DNA of 64,000 nt from NCBI RefSeq assembly GCF_030247195.1, contig NC_080672.1, forward strand, positions 68,365,771 through 68,429,770. The letters run 5' to 3'. Made by a program: the position numbers and the translations under genes. Shown here one piece after another: positions 1 to 11,529 of the stretch. This DNA comes from Topomyia yanbarensis (taxonomy: Eukaryota > Arthropoda > Insecta > Diptera > Culicidae). Every line of letters begins with the position of its first letter. The stretch's first letter is position 1. The notes below the pieces were generated by a model, which worked only from the letters and a program-made list of their open reading frames with translations, had not been told where the DNA came from and searched no databases.

Positions 1-688
1 CTATAGTTCTATAGTTCTATAGTTCTATAGTTCTATAGTTCTATAGTTCTATAGTTCTATAGTTCTATAGTTCTATAGTTCTATAGTTCTATAGTTCTAT
101 AGTTCTTTAGTTCTATAGTTCTATAGTTCTATAGTTCTATAGTTCTATAGTTCTATAGTTCTATAGTTCTATAGTTCTATAGTTCTATAGTTCTATAGTT
201 CTATAGTTCTATAGTTCTATAGTTCTATAGTTCTATAGTTCTATAGTTCTATAGTTCTATAGTTCTATAGTTCTATAGTTCTATAGTTCTATAGTTCTAT
301 AGTTCTATAGTTCTATAGTTCTATAGTTCTATAGTTCTATAGTTCTATAGTTCTATAGTTCTATAGTTCTATAGTTCTATAGTTCTATAGTTCTATAGTT
401 CTATAGTTCTATAGTTCTATAGTTCTATAGTTCTATAGTTCTATAGTTCTATAGTTCTATTGTTCTATTGTTCTATAGTTCTATAGTTCTATTGTTCTAT
501 AGTTCTATAGTTCTATAGTTCTATAGTTCTATAGTTCTATAGTTCTATAGTTCTATAGTTCTATAGTTCTATAGTTCTATAGTTCTATAGTTCTATAGTT
601 CTATAGTTCTATAGTTCTATAGTTCTATAGTTCTATAGTTCTATAGTTCTATAGTTCTATAGTTCTATAGTTCTACAGTTCTATAGTT
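1..688. repeat. 8-bp satellite array (CTATAGTT)n
   Basis: Exactly 86 head-to-tail copies of CTATAGTT fill the start of the window without a register slip. Only four units differ, each by one base: CTTTAGTT at 105, CTATTGTT at 457, 465 and 489, with CTACAGTT at 673 as a fifth minor variant near the end. The unit contains the palindrome CTATAG. The array is cut by the window edge, so its true length is unknown. The near-perfect homogeneity suggests recent expansion by slippage or unequal exchange. Confidence 0.98.
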
Positions 689-2758
689 CATAGTACATTA
701 CTCAAAAACCCGTATTATTGTGAAAACGTGGTGAAAAATAAGAAAACAAAATTTTCTCTAGTTTGGTTAAATGTTGCAGGATTTTCATAATTTGACAACC
801 GATTAATTCAGACAACTGCCAATGAAAAATTATTGTAAAATTCATTTGTGTTATAATAGTACACAATTGAAATATCCGTAGATCTGTTAAAAAGAAAAAC
901 GAATACAATTTTCGCAAACTTCCGCAAGACTTTTCCTAACACAAACTCTATCATCATACTCATTAGCGTCATAAAAATCTCATCGCTTGATCTAAAAGGA
1001 ATAGGATTGTTGACAGAAATCCTTCCTTGCCATGTCTACTCTGTTGGCGTCATTTCCTGTTGCTGCCGGTAGAAGTTCACAGCGTTGATTGTACAAATGA
1101 TAACGAAATGCCGACATTTTCTTCCATCACTTATTTGAGCTGCGGAAGAGATTGGAGCCGTTCCTAGGCTCTAGCGATGATAGCGCATCAGAAATGAGGT
1201 GCCGAATTGGTGATTTATACCGTGCGTAAGGTTCAAGTTACTGACAAGCGGACCACGAAACATTCAAACCCGACTTCGCGCTAAGGTTCAAATTGCTTCA
1301 AATGATTCTCAACCCGAAACACAAGACCATCAACCCGTCCTTATTGGAAATTGAATTAGAAAAATCTTTCTATTGACTTGATTTATCATAGCGCTCAAAT
1401 ATTCTATAAAGTATTGTTAATCTACAAACCCGAAATTCTCGAAAATATTACAGAAAATCAGTGGTTGTGTCAACCCTGTTACTAAGTGGAAGTTACTCCA
1501 AAAAGGATGAGAAAATATTTTCGTTTGTTGTACAAAATGCGGTTCGTCCATCTGCATCGTAAAGTTGCCGTATTTCAAACTTCCTCATTTAACGTGAGCC
1601 GCAGAAGAGGTAACGTTTGTCGATGCGCGCTGAAAGGATTACGCCATTTGTATGCCCAAGAGGGAATGGTACAATAGGTAGCGAGATGCTGAATTTCTGG
1701 TTTATACCGTGCATATGAGCCGTGCCGACACAGTTCAAATCGTTTTATATAATTCTCGAGCACAGCACGTCGCTTTTTCTTGATACCAAAACCAAAATCA
1801 ATGGCATCAAATGGTAAGGGTGATAATGGAAATAATTTATAAATAGGCTCATTACTCTAGTTCGAAATTTAATTAAAGCTGATGCGGTGATAGAAGAAAC
1901 AAGAAAACGAAACTGACACGAATAAGCAAAAGGCGAGCAAAACTTATGGGATAATTTCGTGGAGATCTAACTACCGTATCTTAATCTAACCATATTGGCG
2001 GTAATGTTCAGAAACAAATTGAGCCTAGTTTAATGGCGAGGAGAGGTGGAAAAATAGGGTAAGTAACTGCTACAAAGAGTGAGACGGTTAGGAATTAGTT
2101 AAATATATTTTCACATATGGTGTCGCTGAAAATTATGTGGCACAAAAAGGGATTCAGTTTTATCCGAACAAGAATATGAAACCAAACCTTCTAGAAAAAA
2201 TAATAAGTGCCGCAGTGGTTATTTTTTCATCGGCTGTTTAACAATTACGAACAGTTACTATATTCAAAAACCTATCCAACAAACGGTGCTCAAATACCTC
2301 AGCATTAAAATTCCACGTAATATTACTTGCGCCACTTCCTCATACAACGGTGAGGCAAAACAAAAGTAAAGTACTAAAACAACTGTACCGTGACTGTATC
2401 GGACTTGAATGACTATAGTAACGAGGAAAACGCTAACGGCAAACTGACTGAGCATAAATGATGGAGCCTGTATACTTACTTGTTTGTACTGATGCCCTAA
2501 TGGTCGTGCGCTTCATCGTCGCATGCTAGGATTTTCCGCTTGTTTGGTGTGCGTAAGAATATCGCAGTAAATGTAAATACAGCTTACTATCGTAAAAGCT
2601 GATGTTGACGAAAAAACGAAAACAGAAAACCGAAACAAGTTTTCCATTTTTTTTGCCATCATTCTTTCGATGGAAACGGATGACATGTAGAAAGCCTCAT
2701 CTATGATTTTTTCTGACTTGGAACAAGGACATTTCTATTAGGAGTGATGGATGATAAC
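689..2758. other. Non-coding, diverged duplication, no gene seen
   Basis: No frame here resembles a known protein. Two stretches, about 1,085-1,330 and 1,525-1,790, look like diverged copies of each other in the same order. They share GCTGCGGAAGAG against GCCGCAGAAGAG, a TTTATACCGTGC motif in both, and a GTTCAAAT block followed by an AT-rich tract and TTCTC. The shared TTTATACCGTGC could be a decayed TATA region, but no gene follows either copy. The remainder is AT-rich without recognisable structure. Confidence 0.45.
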
Positions 2759-3611
2759 CTACTCTCGAATTGGGCACACGAGGTTTGTTGGCGGTCGCAA
2801 TTCGCAGTAAATAAGATGAAATGACAGATTTATTTCCGCTGAAATAAACCAGAGATCAAGGCTGAAGGGTTTATATCCCAGATGAAATGAAGTAAAGATA
2901 TAATCTTCAAAACGTTCTCTATTCTCCTTGCATCGTGCAGTTATGCGAAGCGAACCAACAGCGATTTCTGGACAACGGAAAACTTTTTTCCAACCTCGCA
3001 TCGGCAAACGTGCCAAAATTGCAAGATACCAGCAAACATCGGAGACTAATCCTGACCCCGATTTGCGTATGCGGACCAAGTACAAGGACAAAACAACTAC
3101 TATGTATACATACGTAAGTATGGTAGATACATACTCTGGACACCTCAGTGCGCCAAGGGCAAGCAATGTTATACAATCTGTGTTTCCCATCGTATGCTCC
3201 GTTAGTCCCCGATGAAGTAGTGTAGTGGCGTAATAGATCCGCAAAAGTGTGGGACAAAAAAAAATGGTAAAGGAATCCTTGCAAATGCCGGTGTGTGAAT
3301 GCTAATTCAGTACGCTGCAGTTACTTACAGCTCGCTTGAATCGTTCCCCCTTGGTGAAGGTTGAGGGGAAACGGCGTGTGCTTGACATTCCAAAAAGCAA
3401 AAGTAACAATGCTCAAATATACCCTTTTAACTCGTATTTTTTCTCTGTCTAGTATCCTTCTGGTTTATGGCAATTGACGCGGATTATAGTGCTCTTCACC
3501 ATCAAAGCAGTACATAGTTGCATGAGGAGTCCATGTAGTAATATGCAACATTGGAATTTTTCTTGTGAAATGCTTCAAGTAAAAGTAGCAATAGATTTTG
3601 ATAGTAAAAAG
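2759..3611. other. Unrecognised open stretch, probably not coding
   Basis: Between 2,759 and 3,284 three overlapping frames stay open: 161 codons and 121 codons on the minus strand and 95 codons on the plus strand. None resembles a family I recognise, none shows domain motifs, and the minus-strand frames contain cysteine- and tyrosine-rich runs typical of chance translation. A splice-like context is not apparent. From 3,285 to 3,611 there is nothing I can identify. I regard the open frames as chance, but the concentration of three in one 500-bp block is the reason to list it. Confidence 0.25.
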
Positions 3612-3913
3612 CAGGGCCGGCGGAAAGCGTGGGTAGTATGGGTAGTACTACCCACTCGAAAATAACCAAGTGGGTAATTACCCACTCAAAATTTTGAACC
3701 ATTTCAAAAAAATTTAGATGCGCAACGCATGTATCTCGTACTACACACATTTGAAAACATCGATGTACCACAATTCCATTTGCATAAGCGAACGTGATTT
3801 AATGTGAATGTAATGTAAGCGTGTGCATAGCGAAAAGGGAAAAAATCCTTACTAATGGACCCCTCACCCTATGCTTTCTACCCACTCGGGCGTAAAGTGT
3901 TTCGCCGCCCCTG
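3612..3913. mobile_element. hAT-type MITE with 8-bp target duplication
   Basis: The ends are inverted repeats, CAGGGCCGGCGGAAAG on the left and the complement of CAGGGGCGGCGAAACA on the right. They are flanked by an 8-bp target duplication with one mismatch, GTAAAAAG at 3,604-3,611 and GTGAAAAG at 3,914-3,921. An 8-bp duplication with CAGGG ends is the signature of the hAT superfamily. The 302-bp interior has no transposase and holds short inverted blocks such as TACCCACTC. It needs a hAT transposase in trans. Confidence 0.85.
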
Positions 3914-3921
3914 GTGAAAAG

Positions 3922-6465
3922 CTCAATTAGTCACTCAGAAAAACATTTATCTCTATATCTATTGAAGTCGTGCAAAATTGTTTGAGATGACGAAAGATTT
4001 GGGGATTTTTTTTGAAAATCATTTCGCTCATTTTCTTTGCACTTGCGGTACTTGGAGACTGAAGCCAGGAGAGCAGCGTACACCTACAACTCCCTATTTT
4101 GGGTTTCCTTATCAGGTATTTTGCAGTACATCTCCTCAAAATGACACAGTAAAATGGCGAAGCGAAATCAATGCAACACCTCAAAGAATGGGTTGTTAAC
4201 TCTAAAATTTTGTTTGAGTCTAGTTCACTAGCACTCACTACTTGACTTGACACTTTGACAACCAGAACGACAGAATGCTCTAAATCAACTCTGTTGTTAA
4301 ATAAGATGTTTCAATCCTGAATAAAGTAAACTTCAATTTATTTATAAGCGAAAGCGAACGATTTTCCAATGTTTTTAATTTCCATATGGAGTTCTATACA
4401 AATCATTTCACACACACTAATTGGGGGTTTGTTTTCCTCCAGCTGTCATATATAAAACTGTCAGCCAAATTAAACATTTGAATTAGCTCTCGTAAAATAT
4501 TTATAATGGTGTTGAAATGCTTTATGTCGCTGTAAAACTTATTCTGGGGACGTACCATTCCGGTTGGTCATATTCCATCATGAAAATAATCCGACCGAAA
4601 AGTTATTTTCGATTTGTTTTCCTCCATCTATGAAAGGTGGAGGAAAACAAACCGTTGAACACACTAATACAGTTACAGATTGTCAAGTACTCTACTGTAT
4701 AAAAATAGGGTTTCGTCACATTTCGTTGAGCGGCCATTGCTTCATATCTTCCTCTTCAAATAGTCGTGACGCAACAACGTATTCACAGAAGCGCATGATA
4801 CTAACAGGAAACGGGTTTCCGTTTCATATAACTTGAGCGTTCCTTGCTGATGTTAGTTCAAGTGTAAGTAATTTTATTTCGCTCGTGCAAACTAATCGAT
4901 TTCCAGTGGTTTAGTGAATAATCCTGGGACACTATGATGGAGTTTAATGAAGAAATAAATTGCAAATCATATAATTGAGAAGTGAGGAATCGAGTACCGA
5001 ATAAATAAAAAGTGCAATATTGAGACGCGGTGAATGGAGCAGAATTGAGAAAGAAAAATTAAAGGGTTGTGTACAGGACACGACCACGGTGACATTAAAA
5101 ATATAGCTTTTTTATATATCACACATATCGACACACGTTCTTGTTCACTCGCCTGTTTTCATATGTTACAATTTGCTATATACCCTCCCCATTAAAACAT
5201 AATTTATTGAAGGTCTTTTAACGGTAATCTATTAATTAATCAAGTATCTCACTAGGTGATTGGCATTATTTGGCTGATCCATCTAGTAAAAATAGGCTGG
5301 TCTGTCCAGAAAATATATTCAAAAGAAAAGTTCCATATTGAGAGCTGTGATGAGAAAAACCCACGCCCGCCAACGGAAATATACAGATTCTCCATAAAAT
5401 ATGAAATTTCATTTTCCATTTAAATTTTCAATAATGTACTAATGAACTTAAGTAAACAATCTTAAGTGTAAGTATTTCTTGATCGATTAGTGGTGGAAAA
5501 ATGAAATTATTTGATAAATTACATTGTTATGCAACGTTCGCACTACCAGTTAAAACGGGTTTTTATGCTATCTTGGTGACATTTTTCTTGTTGCTAATTA
5601 TTAAAACGTGTTATAACTCTGTAGTGTAAACATTGTATTATTAAACCAATTCTGCAGCGTTTTATGTTATATAGGTGTTTTATGTGGTAATAGGACTGAC
5701 ATAATTATATCTTCAGTACAGCGGTTTGTTTCATAATTTAAAACAGATTTATTTTAAAATTTAAATTAGTATACCCAACCGTATTTGTTGTATACCTTAA
5801 AACGCAATTAGAACTGTGTTTTTAATACATAGGATAGGACAGATATTCTGACTGGTTAAACTGGGAAAGCAATTTTAAGTCCAGTAACGTTTAAGACATG
5901 GCTTGAATTTGAATCGAAAAAGAACACCCGCTTCAACTGCTGCTGGGACGGTAAGTTCTGTTTTAAAATTTTCCGTTGTGTGCAGTACGAAACAAAAGTG
6001 TTTGAAATTAGAAAACAAAAAGTTCTGCTGGGAATGTGATTGTTTCCGATGCAATTACATTCAGATTTTTCACGCACGGGATACAGGCCGTGTAAATGAA
6101 AACCGCGTAAATTTAAAAAAACGCGTTAATGAAAACCGCGTAAATTTCAAAATCCGCGTAAAAACCTGAGTGTGCTCTCCTATATAAAATACTACGCTGC
6201 TGAACAGTGCAATAACTACAGAAGCACGTTGTCAGATGCCTTACTGATAAAAAACATATAACCGAAATATGAAACATGAAAACCAATTGGCTCTTTACCC
6301 TACGCAGCTACAAAGCGCCGTAAACATGGATTAACAAGTTACAACGCACACGCATGCATAAAAATAAATATATTTTTTTCAAACGCAACACTCTTAAGCA
6401 GCACACACCGTATTGAATTAAATCCAAACCTCCCCGCCCACTCACTTTGCAAATCATTCTGTGAC
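3922..6465. other. AT-rich non-coding with small hairpins
   Basis: No gene is recognisable. A perfect 14-bp stem (TTTGTTTTCCTCCA at 4,614-4,627 pairing with 4,638-4,651, loop 10 nt) forms a hairpin, and the same arm sequence recurs at about 4,427-4,440, which suggests a fragment of an inverted-repeat element. Around 6,090-6,165 a motif GTAAATGAAAACCGCGTAAA is repeated in tandem with decay. Elsewhere there is only AT-rich sequence. Confidence 0.5.
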
Positions 6466-6477
6466 ACCATGCTGGTA

Positions 6478-6650
6478 GGGGTGGGCGTAGCGTAGTTAGT
6501 AAATCGATTGCCTTGTACGCAGCGCACCTGGGTTCGAGTCCCGACCCCGCACATAGGGTTAGAAATTTTTCATAAGAGACTTTTCTAACCCGAAGAGGCG
6601 AATGACCTTAAGGTTAAAACCTCTATAATCGAAATTAAAAAAAAAAAAAA
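6478..6650 (+). mobile_element. tRNA-derived SINE with poly(A) and target duplication
   Basis: The head carries a tRNA-like split pol III promoter: an A-box-like TAGCGTAGTTAGTAAAT and a clear B box GGTTCGAGTCC followed by CGACCCCGCA as in a T arm and acceptor end. A body with CTAACCCGAAGAGGCG leads into an AT-rich end and a 15-base A tract. The target duplication is 12 bp with one mismatch, ACCATGCTGGTA at 6,466 and ACCATGCTAGTA at 6,651. This is the hallmark of target-primed insertion by a LINE partner. It resembles the tRNA-related SINEs described in Aedes (Feilai type), though I cannot confirm the family. Confidence 0.85.
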
Positions 6651-6662
6651 ACCATGCTAGTA

Positions 6663-7925
6663 CCCGACAAATCCGCACACGGCCACCGCTGCCGAAAATG
6701 CATAGCGTCTACCGCTTATTGTAGTGCCCAGACGCTGCAGCCATGATCTTACCCGTTCGACATAAGAACAAAAACTGATTCAAACGGGTTTTTTTTTAAA
6801 TTTTTTTTACATTAAATATTTTATTGTTTCTTTTGTATTTTACATTTCTGTTATAATTTACATTTTAAGTGACGCAATTTTTATAAAAATTTTCATCTTT
6901 GTTTTGTGTAGCAATAATATTCAGTTTTTCGCATAGCCAAGTTGTTCCTTTGTAACAGTAGTTGTTTACTGATAACCTTAACCTAATCCTTAACCTAAAT
7001 TAACCTATAAGATTTTGTATCAGAAGGTGCTCTGAGTTGATGCAGCTATTTCTGAACTTTGCACAAGAGTCGACTATTTTTTCTTCGATGGTTTTTTCAT
7101 CAGCAGATCTATGCACTTCAGTTGTCCTTGTGTCCCATGGCAAATCAAGGATCATCTTCAAGCATTTGTTTTGGACAGCCTGTAATTTCAGCTTGTGGGT
7201 TTTAGCGCAGGTGGCCCAGATGGGCATGCCATAGTGCATGACCGGTGCAATTATTTGCTTATATATAGCAAGTTTGTTTTTCCGATTCATTTTGGATCGT
7301 CTGTTCATAAGAGGGTATAATTTTTTTATTAGGAGATTGCATTTGTTTCTCACTTTTTCAATGTGTTTACTGAATAACAGCTTTGGATGATGATTCAAAC
7401 GGGTACGCGTCACCTCTATTTATAAACTAACCGTATATGGTTTAGTCACTTAGGTGCGAGTGTGTGCAAATGCCAACGTTACCGAAAATCGATAGCGCTT
7501 ATTGCATCGCCCGGAGACGACGTTGCTCGTGTGGGATAAGAGCAACAACTGATTTAAACGGACATGCGTTGCTTCTATTTATGACTTTTCGTGTTTCATT
7601 GGGCAACTAAGCTGCCCTCTTTTGACGGCTGTGTCTGAGAAATCTGCCTCACGAATGGTATTTTTCCCGTTTTTTGTGAACTTTTTAATTTTACCAATTT
7701 CCAAAAGTCTACTTTTATTGGGGAGATATTAAATTATTACCAATATTTAAGTTAGGTGTTTCTGAATCGGTTGGTGTATGAATGATTAAAATCCATCTAG
7801 TAATATCGGAGTTATAAGCGTGCAAACCTTACATAGTTTCGTTACATGGGAGATAGTTTAGATTTTAGAATGACACCTAGCCCCAGATAGTGGAGTAAGA
7901 CATTTTTAATGTCAAAAATTAGGAA
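6663..7925 (-). other. Histone-promoter-like relic split by a Jockey insert
   Basis: Without the 601-bp Jockey insert this becomes a continuous stretch of two diverged tandem units. Both contain CGAAAAT-CATAGCG/CGATAGCG, CCGCTTATTG/CGCTTATTG and ACTGATT(C/T)AAACGG followed by a CTCTATTTATAA or TTCTATTTATGA TATA-like motif. The second unit, from about 7,490 to 7,590, resembles the minus strand of the H4 promoter in the histone arms: TTGCTCGTGTGG is shared exactly with 37,097-37,108, followed in both by an ACTGAT element and a TATA-like box. The segment 7,560-7,925 is also an inverted copy of 44,262-44,640. I infer a decayed H4-type promoter region with no H4 codons left. Confidence 0.4.
6790..7390 (-). 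pseudogene. 5'-truncated Jockey-clade retrotransposon, RT C-terminus
   Basis: The minus strand encodes about 125 residues typical of the region after the reverse-transcriptase catalytic core in Jockey elements, with LYPLMNRRSKMNRKNKL, YGMPIWATCAKTH and CLKMILDLPWDTRTTEVH, ending in a stop near 7,000. About 200 bp of AT-rich 3' untranslated sequence and an A-rich tail (T-rich on the plus strand just after 6,789) follow. A perfect 14-bp target duplication, TGATTCAAACGGGT, lies at 6,776-6,789 and 7,391-7,404. The whole insert is 601 bp, so over 80% of a usual Jockey element was lost at its 5' end, the normal outcome of incomplete target-primed reverse transcription. Similarity to the mosquito Juan family is likely but from memory. 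Confidence 0.9.
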
Positions 7926-8087
7926 AAGGAGAATAGACAAGTGACAACACTGATAATATAAATTCGTAAATATTATTAAATCGATCATGCAATGTACGAA
8001 TTCATTCGTTGTTTTCTGCAACGAAGGATTTTCGTGCATTGTAAATAATAGGTTTCGTTCATTTCATGAACAAGAATAGCCGCTTGC

Positions 8088-9420
8088 TGAACGAAAGCTT
8101 TCGTAAATTTTACACATTTAATGTACACTGCACGAATGTTATCGTTGGTAACGACATTATTTTTCTTGAATGAAACGAAATGTTTTGTGTATTTTAAAAA
8201 GCGGTTGTGTTTATTACGAACGATTTCGTTGGTCGCACGAGCTTATTTCGTTTATTTAAGAAAAGTTTGCGTATTTATTAGCATGTTGTTGTTTTCAGTC
8301 GATCTTTTGGGATCGATGTTTGACAACATCGATTTTTTTAATTTAAAAAAAATCGATATGGCCAAGTCGATTTTATTGTCGTACGAAGAAATGACCGCTT
8401 GATGAACGAAAGTTTTAGTAAATTTCACTTATTTAGTTTACATTGCACGAATGTTATCATTAATAACAACATTATTCTTCACGAATGAAACGAAATGTTT
8501 CGTTTATTTTAATAAACGTTTATGTATATTACGAACGATTTCATTGCTCACACGAATTTATTTCGTTCATCTTAGGAAAATTTTCGTATTCATTAGCATT
8601 TTATTTTTTCAATCGATAAGTTAAGATCGATGTTTAACAACAACGATTTTTTAACTAACTAAAAGGATCGATCTGGAAAAATCGATTTTATTTCAACCTG
8701 TTCACCTCTATAGGGGACTAGAAAGATTGTGGTGTGATGATGAACGCTTGATGAACAAGTTTTCGTAAATTTTACATATTTAGTGTACATTGCAGGAACA
8801 TTATCGTTCATAACGAAATTATTTTTCATGAACGAAACGAAATGATTCGTTTATTTCCGTAAATATTTATGTATATGATGAACGATTTCGTTGGTCGCAT
8901 GAATTTATTTCGCTTATCTTAAAAAGTTTTCGTATTTATTAGCCTCTTATTGCCTTCAGTCGATCTTTTGTTTGACAACATCGATTTTTTTTAATTTAAA
9001 AAAATCGATGTGGCCAAATCGATTTTCTTGTGGTACGAAGAAATGGCCGCTTGATGAACGAAAGTTTTCGTAAATTTTACTTATTTAGTTTACATTGCAC
9101 GAATGTAATCGTTGATAACGACATTATTTTTCGTGAATGAATCGAAATGTTTCGTTTATTATAATAAACGTTTATGTATATTACAAACGATTTCGTTGGT
9201 CGCATTCGATCTTTTAGGATCGATATTTGACAGCAGTTATTTTTTTTTAATTAAAGGGATCGATCTGGCAAATTCGATTCTATTTCAACCTGCTCACCAC
9301 TGTTGAGGAATAGAAAGATTGTGGTGTGAAGAAATGGCCGCTTGATGAACGAAAGTTTTCGTAACTTTTACTTATTTGGTGTTCAGTGCACGAATCATTT
9401 TTCAAGAATGAAACGAAATG
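8088..9420. repeat. Tandem array of about five 290-350-bp units
   Basis: Units begin near 8,088, 8,404, 8,752, 9,054 and 9,345 with GATGAACGAAAGTTTTCGTA and continue through TTATTTAGTTTACATTGCAC, AACGAAATGTTTCGTTTATT, GATCGATNTTTGACAAC and a CCAARTCGATTTTATT block. Spacing varies from 291 to 348 bp because of indels in the AT-rich centre. Open frames inside are translations of the repeat and shift from unit to unit. Divergence between units is moderate, so this is an older local array. The fifth unit is truncated. Confidence 0.85.
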
Positions 9421-9769
9421 AAACTTATTTGACGTTGGCGGTTTGACGAATGGTGCTCGTAAATATAATAAAGACTTTCGTATATAGCAGCGAACAATTC
9501 GTTTGCTTAATGAAGCCATTTCGTAATAAGCCAACGAAAGTCCAGCATGTACAACTCGTTCTGAACACAAAGTGGGTGTCGCGGCAAAACAGGCCCGAAT
9601 TTAATAGAGGTAGCAAAATGTAGACAACCAAGAACATTTTCGTGTTGGGGAAGGTGAGCTCTACGACCCCGGTATAGCAGATTAACTAGTAAGGTATTAC
9701 TTATTTCTTATTTATTTCTTATCTTCGGTATACACCGTACAGACACATTTTAAAACTATATATTTCTTT
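9421..9769. other. No gene seen
   Basis: The first part continues the AACGAAA-rich style of the tandem array in degenerate form. From about 9,640 the sequence is the AT-rich 3' flank of the retrotransposon remnant that follows. Confidence 0.4.
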
Positions 9770-10530
9770 TTAATAACTAATATCTATGCTTGGAAACGTT
9801 AAAATCCTACACTGAAGAAGCTTCGTTAAATCTGCGGCAACATCTTTCCAGTGGGTTATTTTGTCCATATGAAGTACGGTGTCTAGGGATCCACAACAGA
9901 GTGGGGTTACGAAGAACACGAGAAGGCGCATACAAATTAACGCCCGAGAGAAGATCGGGACTGTCGATATTACCTGACAGCAAGTCGAAAACAAAAACTC
10001 TTTGCAGGAAGATACGGCGAGTCGCCAGAGTCTGCAGACGAGTAGCCTACATTTATCGGCACAAGGAGGTAACACAACTGGATCATTCCATGGAAGTTTC
10101 CTGAGGGCGAATCGCACAAAACATATTTGTATACGTTCTAGTCGGTCAATTTGAACGGCATGGTATGGTGCCCACACTTGCACAGAATACTTCAGAACAC
10201 TTCTGATCAGGGCACAGTAAAAGCCTTTTAGTGCGTAGAAATCATCGAAATCCGCCATGTTCTGCTTTAAGAAGCCCAACATTCCGAAAGCCTTAGCAGT
10301 TGTTGCGGTGATATGGTCGGAAAAGCTCAACTTCCTATCGAAGAGCACTCTTAAGTCACGGATCGAGTCGACGCTTTCAATTGTTCTTCCTTTTAGACTG
10401 TATTCATAACGTCCTGGAGTAAGCAAGCGTCCAAAACTAATTACTTTGCATTTATTAACGTTGACTTCCATTCCGTTAAGCGTGCACCATTCTTGAATAG
10501 TACAGATATCTTCTTGAAGTACTACGGCGT
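9770..10530 (-). pseudogene. CR1/Jockey-type retrotransposon, RT 3' part
   Basis: On the minus strand an open frame starting within MEVNVNKCKVISFGR runs through SLKGRTIESVDSIRDLRV, LFDRKLSFSDHITATTAKAF, VLKYSVQVWAPYHAVQIDRL and VRFALRKLPWNDPVVLPP. This is the segment just after the catalytic palm of CR1/Jockey-like reverse transcriptases (NxxKC and GVxxDxxLxFxxHI motifs). The frame extends upstream to about 10,530 (ICTIQEWCTLNG). The catalytic YADD and everything 5' of it are absent. A normal ORF2 is about 900 residues, so only about a quarter remains. It lies on the same strand as, and 4 kb downstream of, the endonuclease and ORF1 remnant at 14.5-16.1 kb; the two may be parts of one element. 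Confidence 0.85.
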
Positions 10531-11529
10531 CAAGTGCAGAAACGATAGTTCGAAAGATTTTGAGATACGAGCATCAAAAATGACTGACTTTTAAGTTTGA
10601 TTTTAATTTTACATGTCGTTGAATTTCGTAAATTACGTAATTTTTCTCCACATATAGCGTTTGTTCTGAATGGCAGTAAGTGTAATTGTATGTCACTGGG
10701 CATGTAATGTATAGGTTTCATGTAAAATCAAACGGAGCGCGGTTTTATTTCGTCATTTCGTGAATTACGGTTTGTTAAATTCTGTCATGCCTGCAATTAC
10801 GCCAACGATAAAATTCATATTTTTTTGGTGTGTACTAGAGATGTTCGGGTTTCAATTTTTTCGAACCCGAACCCGACCCGAACCCGATAGCTTGAAAATT
10901 GAAAAACCCAAACTCGATACGAGCCAGAAATTATAATATTTTAAAAACCCGAGCCCGACCCGAGCCCGAACATTTTAAAATTGAAAAATCCGAGCCCAAC
11001 CCGAACCCGAGAATGAAAATTTTGTAAAACCCGAACCCGACCCGAACCCGAGAAGTTTAAAATTAGATAACACGAACCCGACCCGAACCCGAAAATTTAA
11101 AATTTAAGAAACCCGATTCGAACTCGGATTACTAATAGGGAGAATCAACCACAGTTCCCTAGAATTTTAATTTTAGGCACCCGCGCAGGATCATCTAAAA
11201 ATTATCGAATTACTCGAACCTGAAGTAGCACCATACTCGTCCAGTTATGTCTACCTATTGCAAAATGAAGTACTGGCGAGTAGAACTCACATTTATATAT
11301 ACTATTATTGAACATTGAACTCATAATGTGCTGAAAAACTTATTAATCGTCGATATCTGAACTGGAAAGTAGGATAGATCGACGGCTAACTCATGGAGAA
11401 ACAATAAGCTTAATGGTGTTAGTTTCAAACATTCTTGTCCGTCTTACTTAACAAAACATTTTATTTTTTATCGAAAACCATTCCTGTAAGAGCAGTTTTG
11501 TATAATTTATTACATGTATTTAATTAATC
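10531..11529. repeat. Degenerate ACCCGA-rich repeat in AT-rich DNA
   Basis: From about 10,843 to 11,130, blocks such as AACCCGAACCCGACCCGA recur five to six times, spaced by AT-rich linkers such as AAAATTTTAAAATTGAAA, giving a degenerate repeat with a period near 55-65 bp. The start GATGTTCGGGTTTC is the inverted complement of the block theme, so it may be the end of a transposon. No gene is seen on either side. Confidence 0.6.

Noticed and set aside
1..688. Telomeric repeat or CRISPR array
   Set aside because: An 8-bp unit without spacers, not a known telomere motif; dipteran telomeres do not use such repeats.
2759..3284. Three overlapping open frames (161, 121 and 95 codons)
   Set aside because: No family resemblance, no splice or start context, and frames overlap on both strands; most likely chance.
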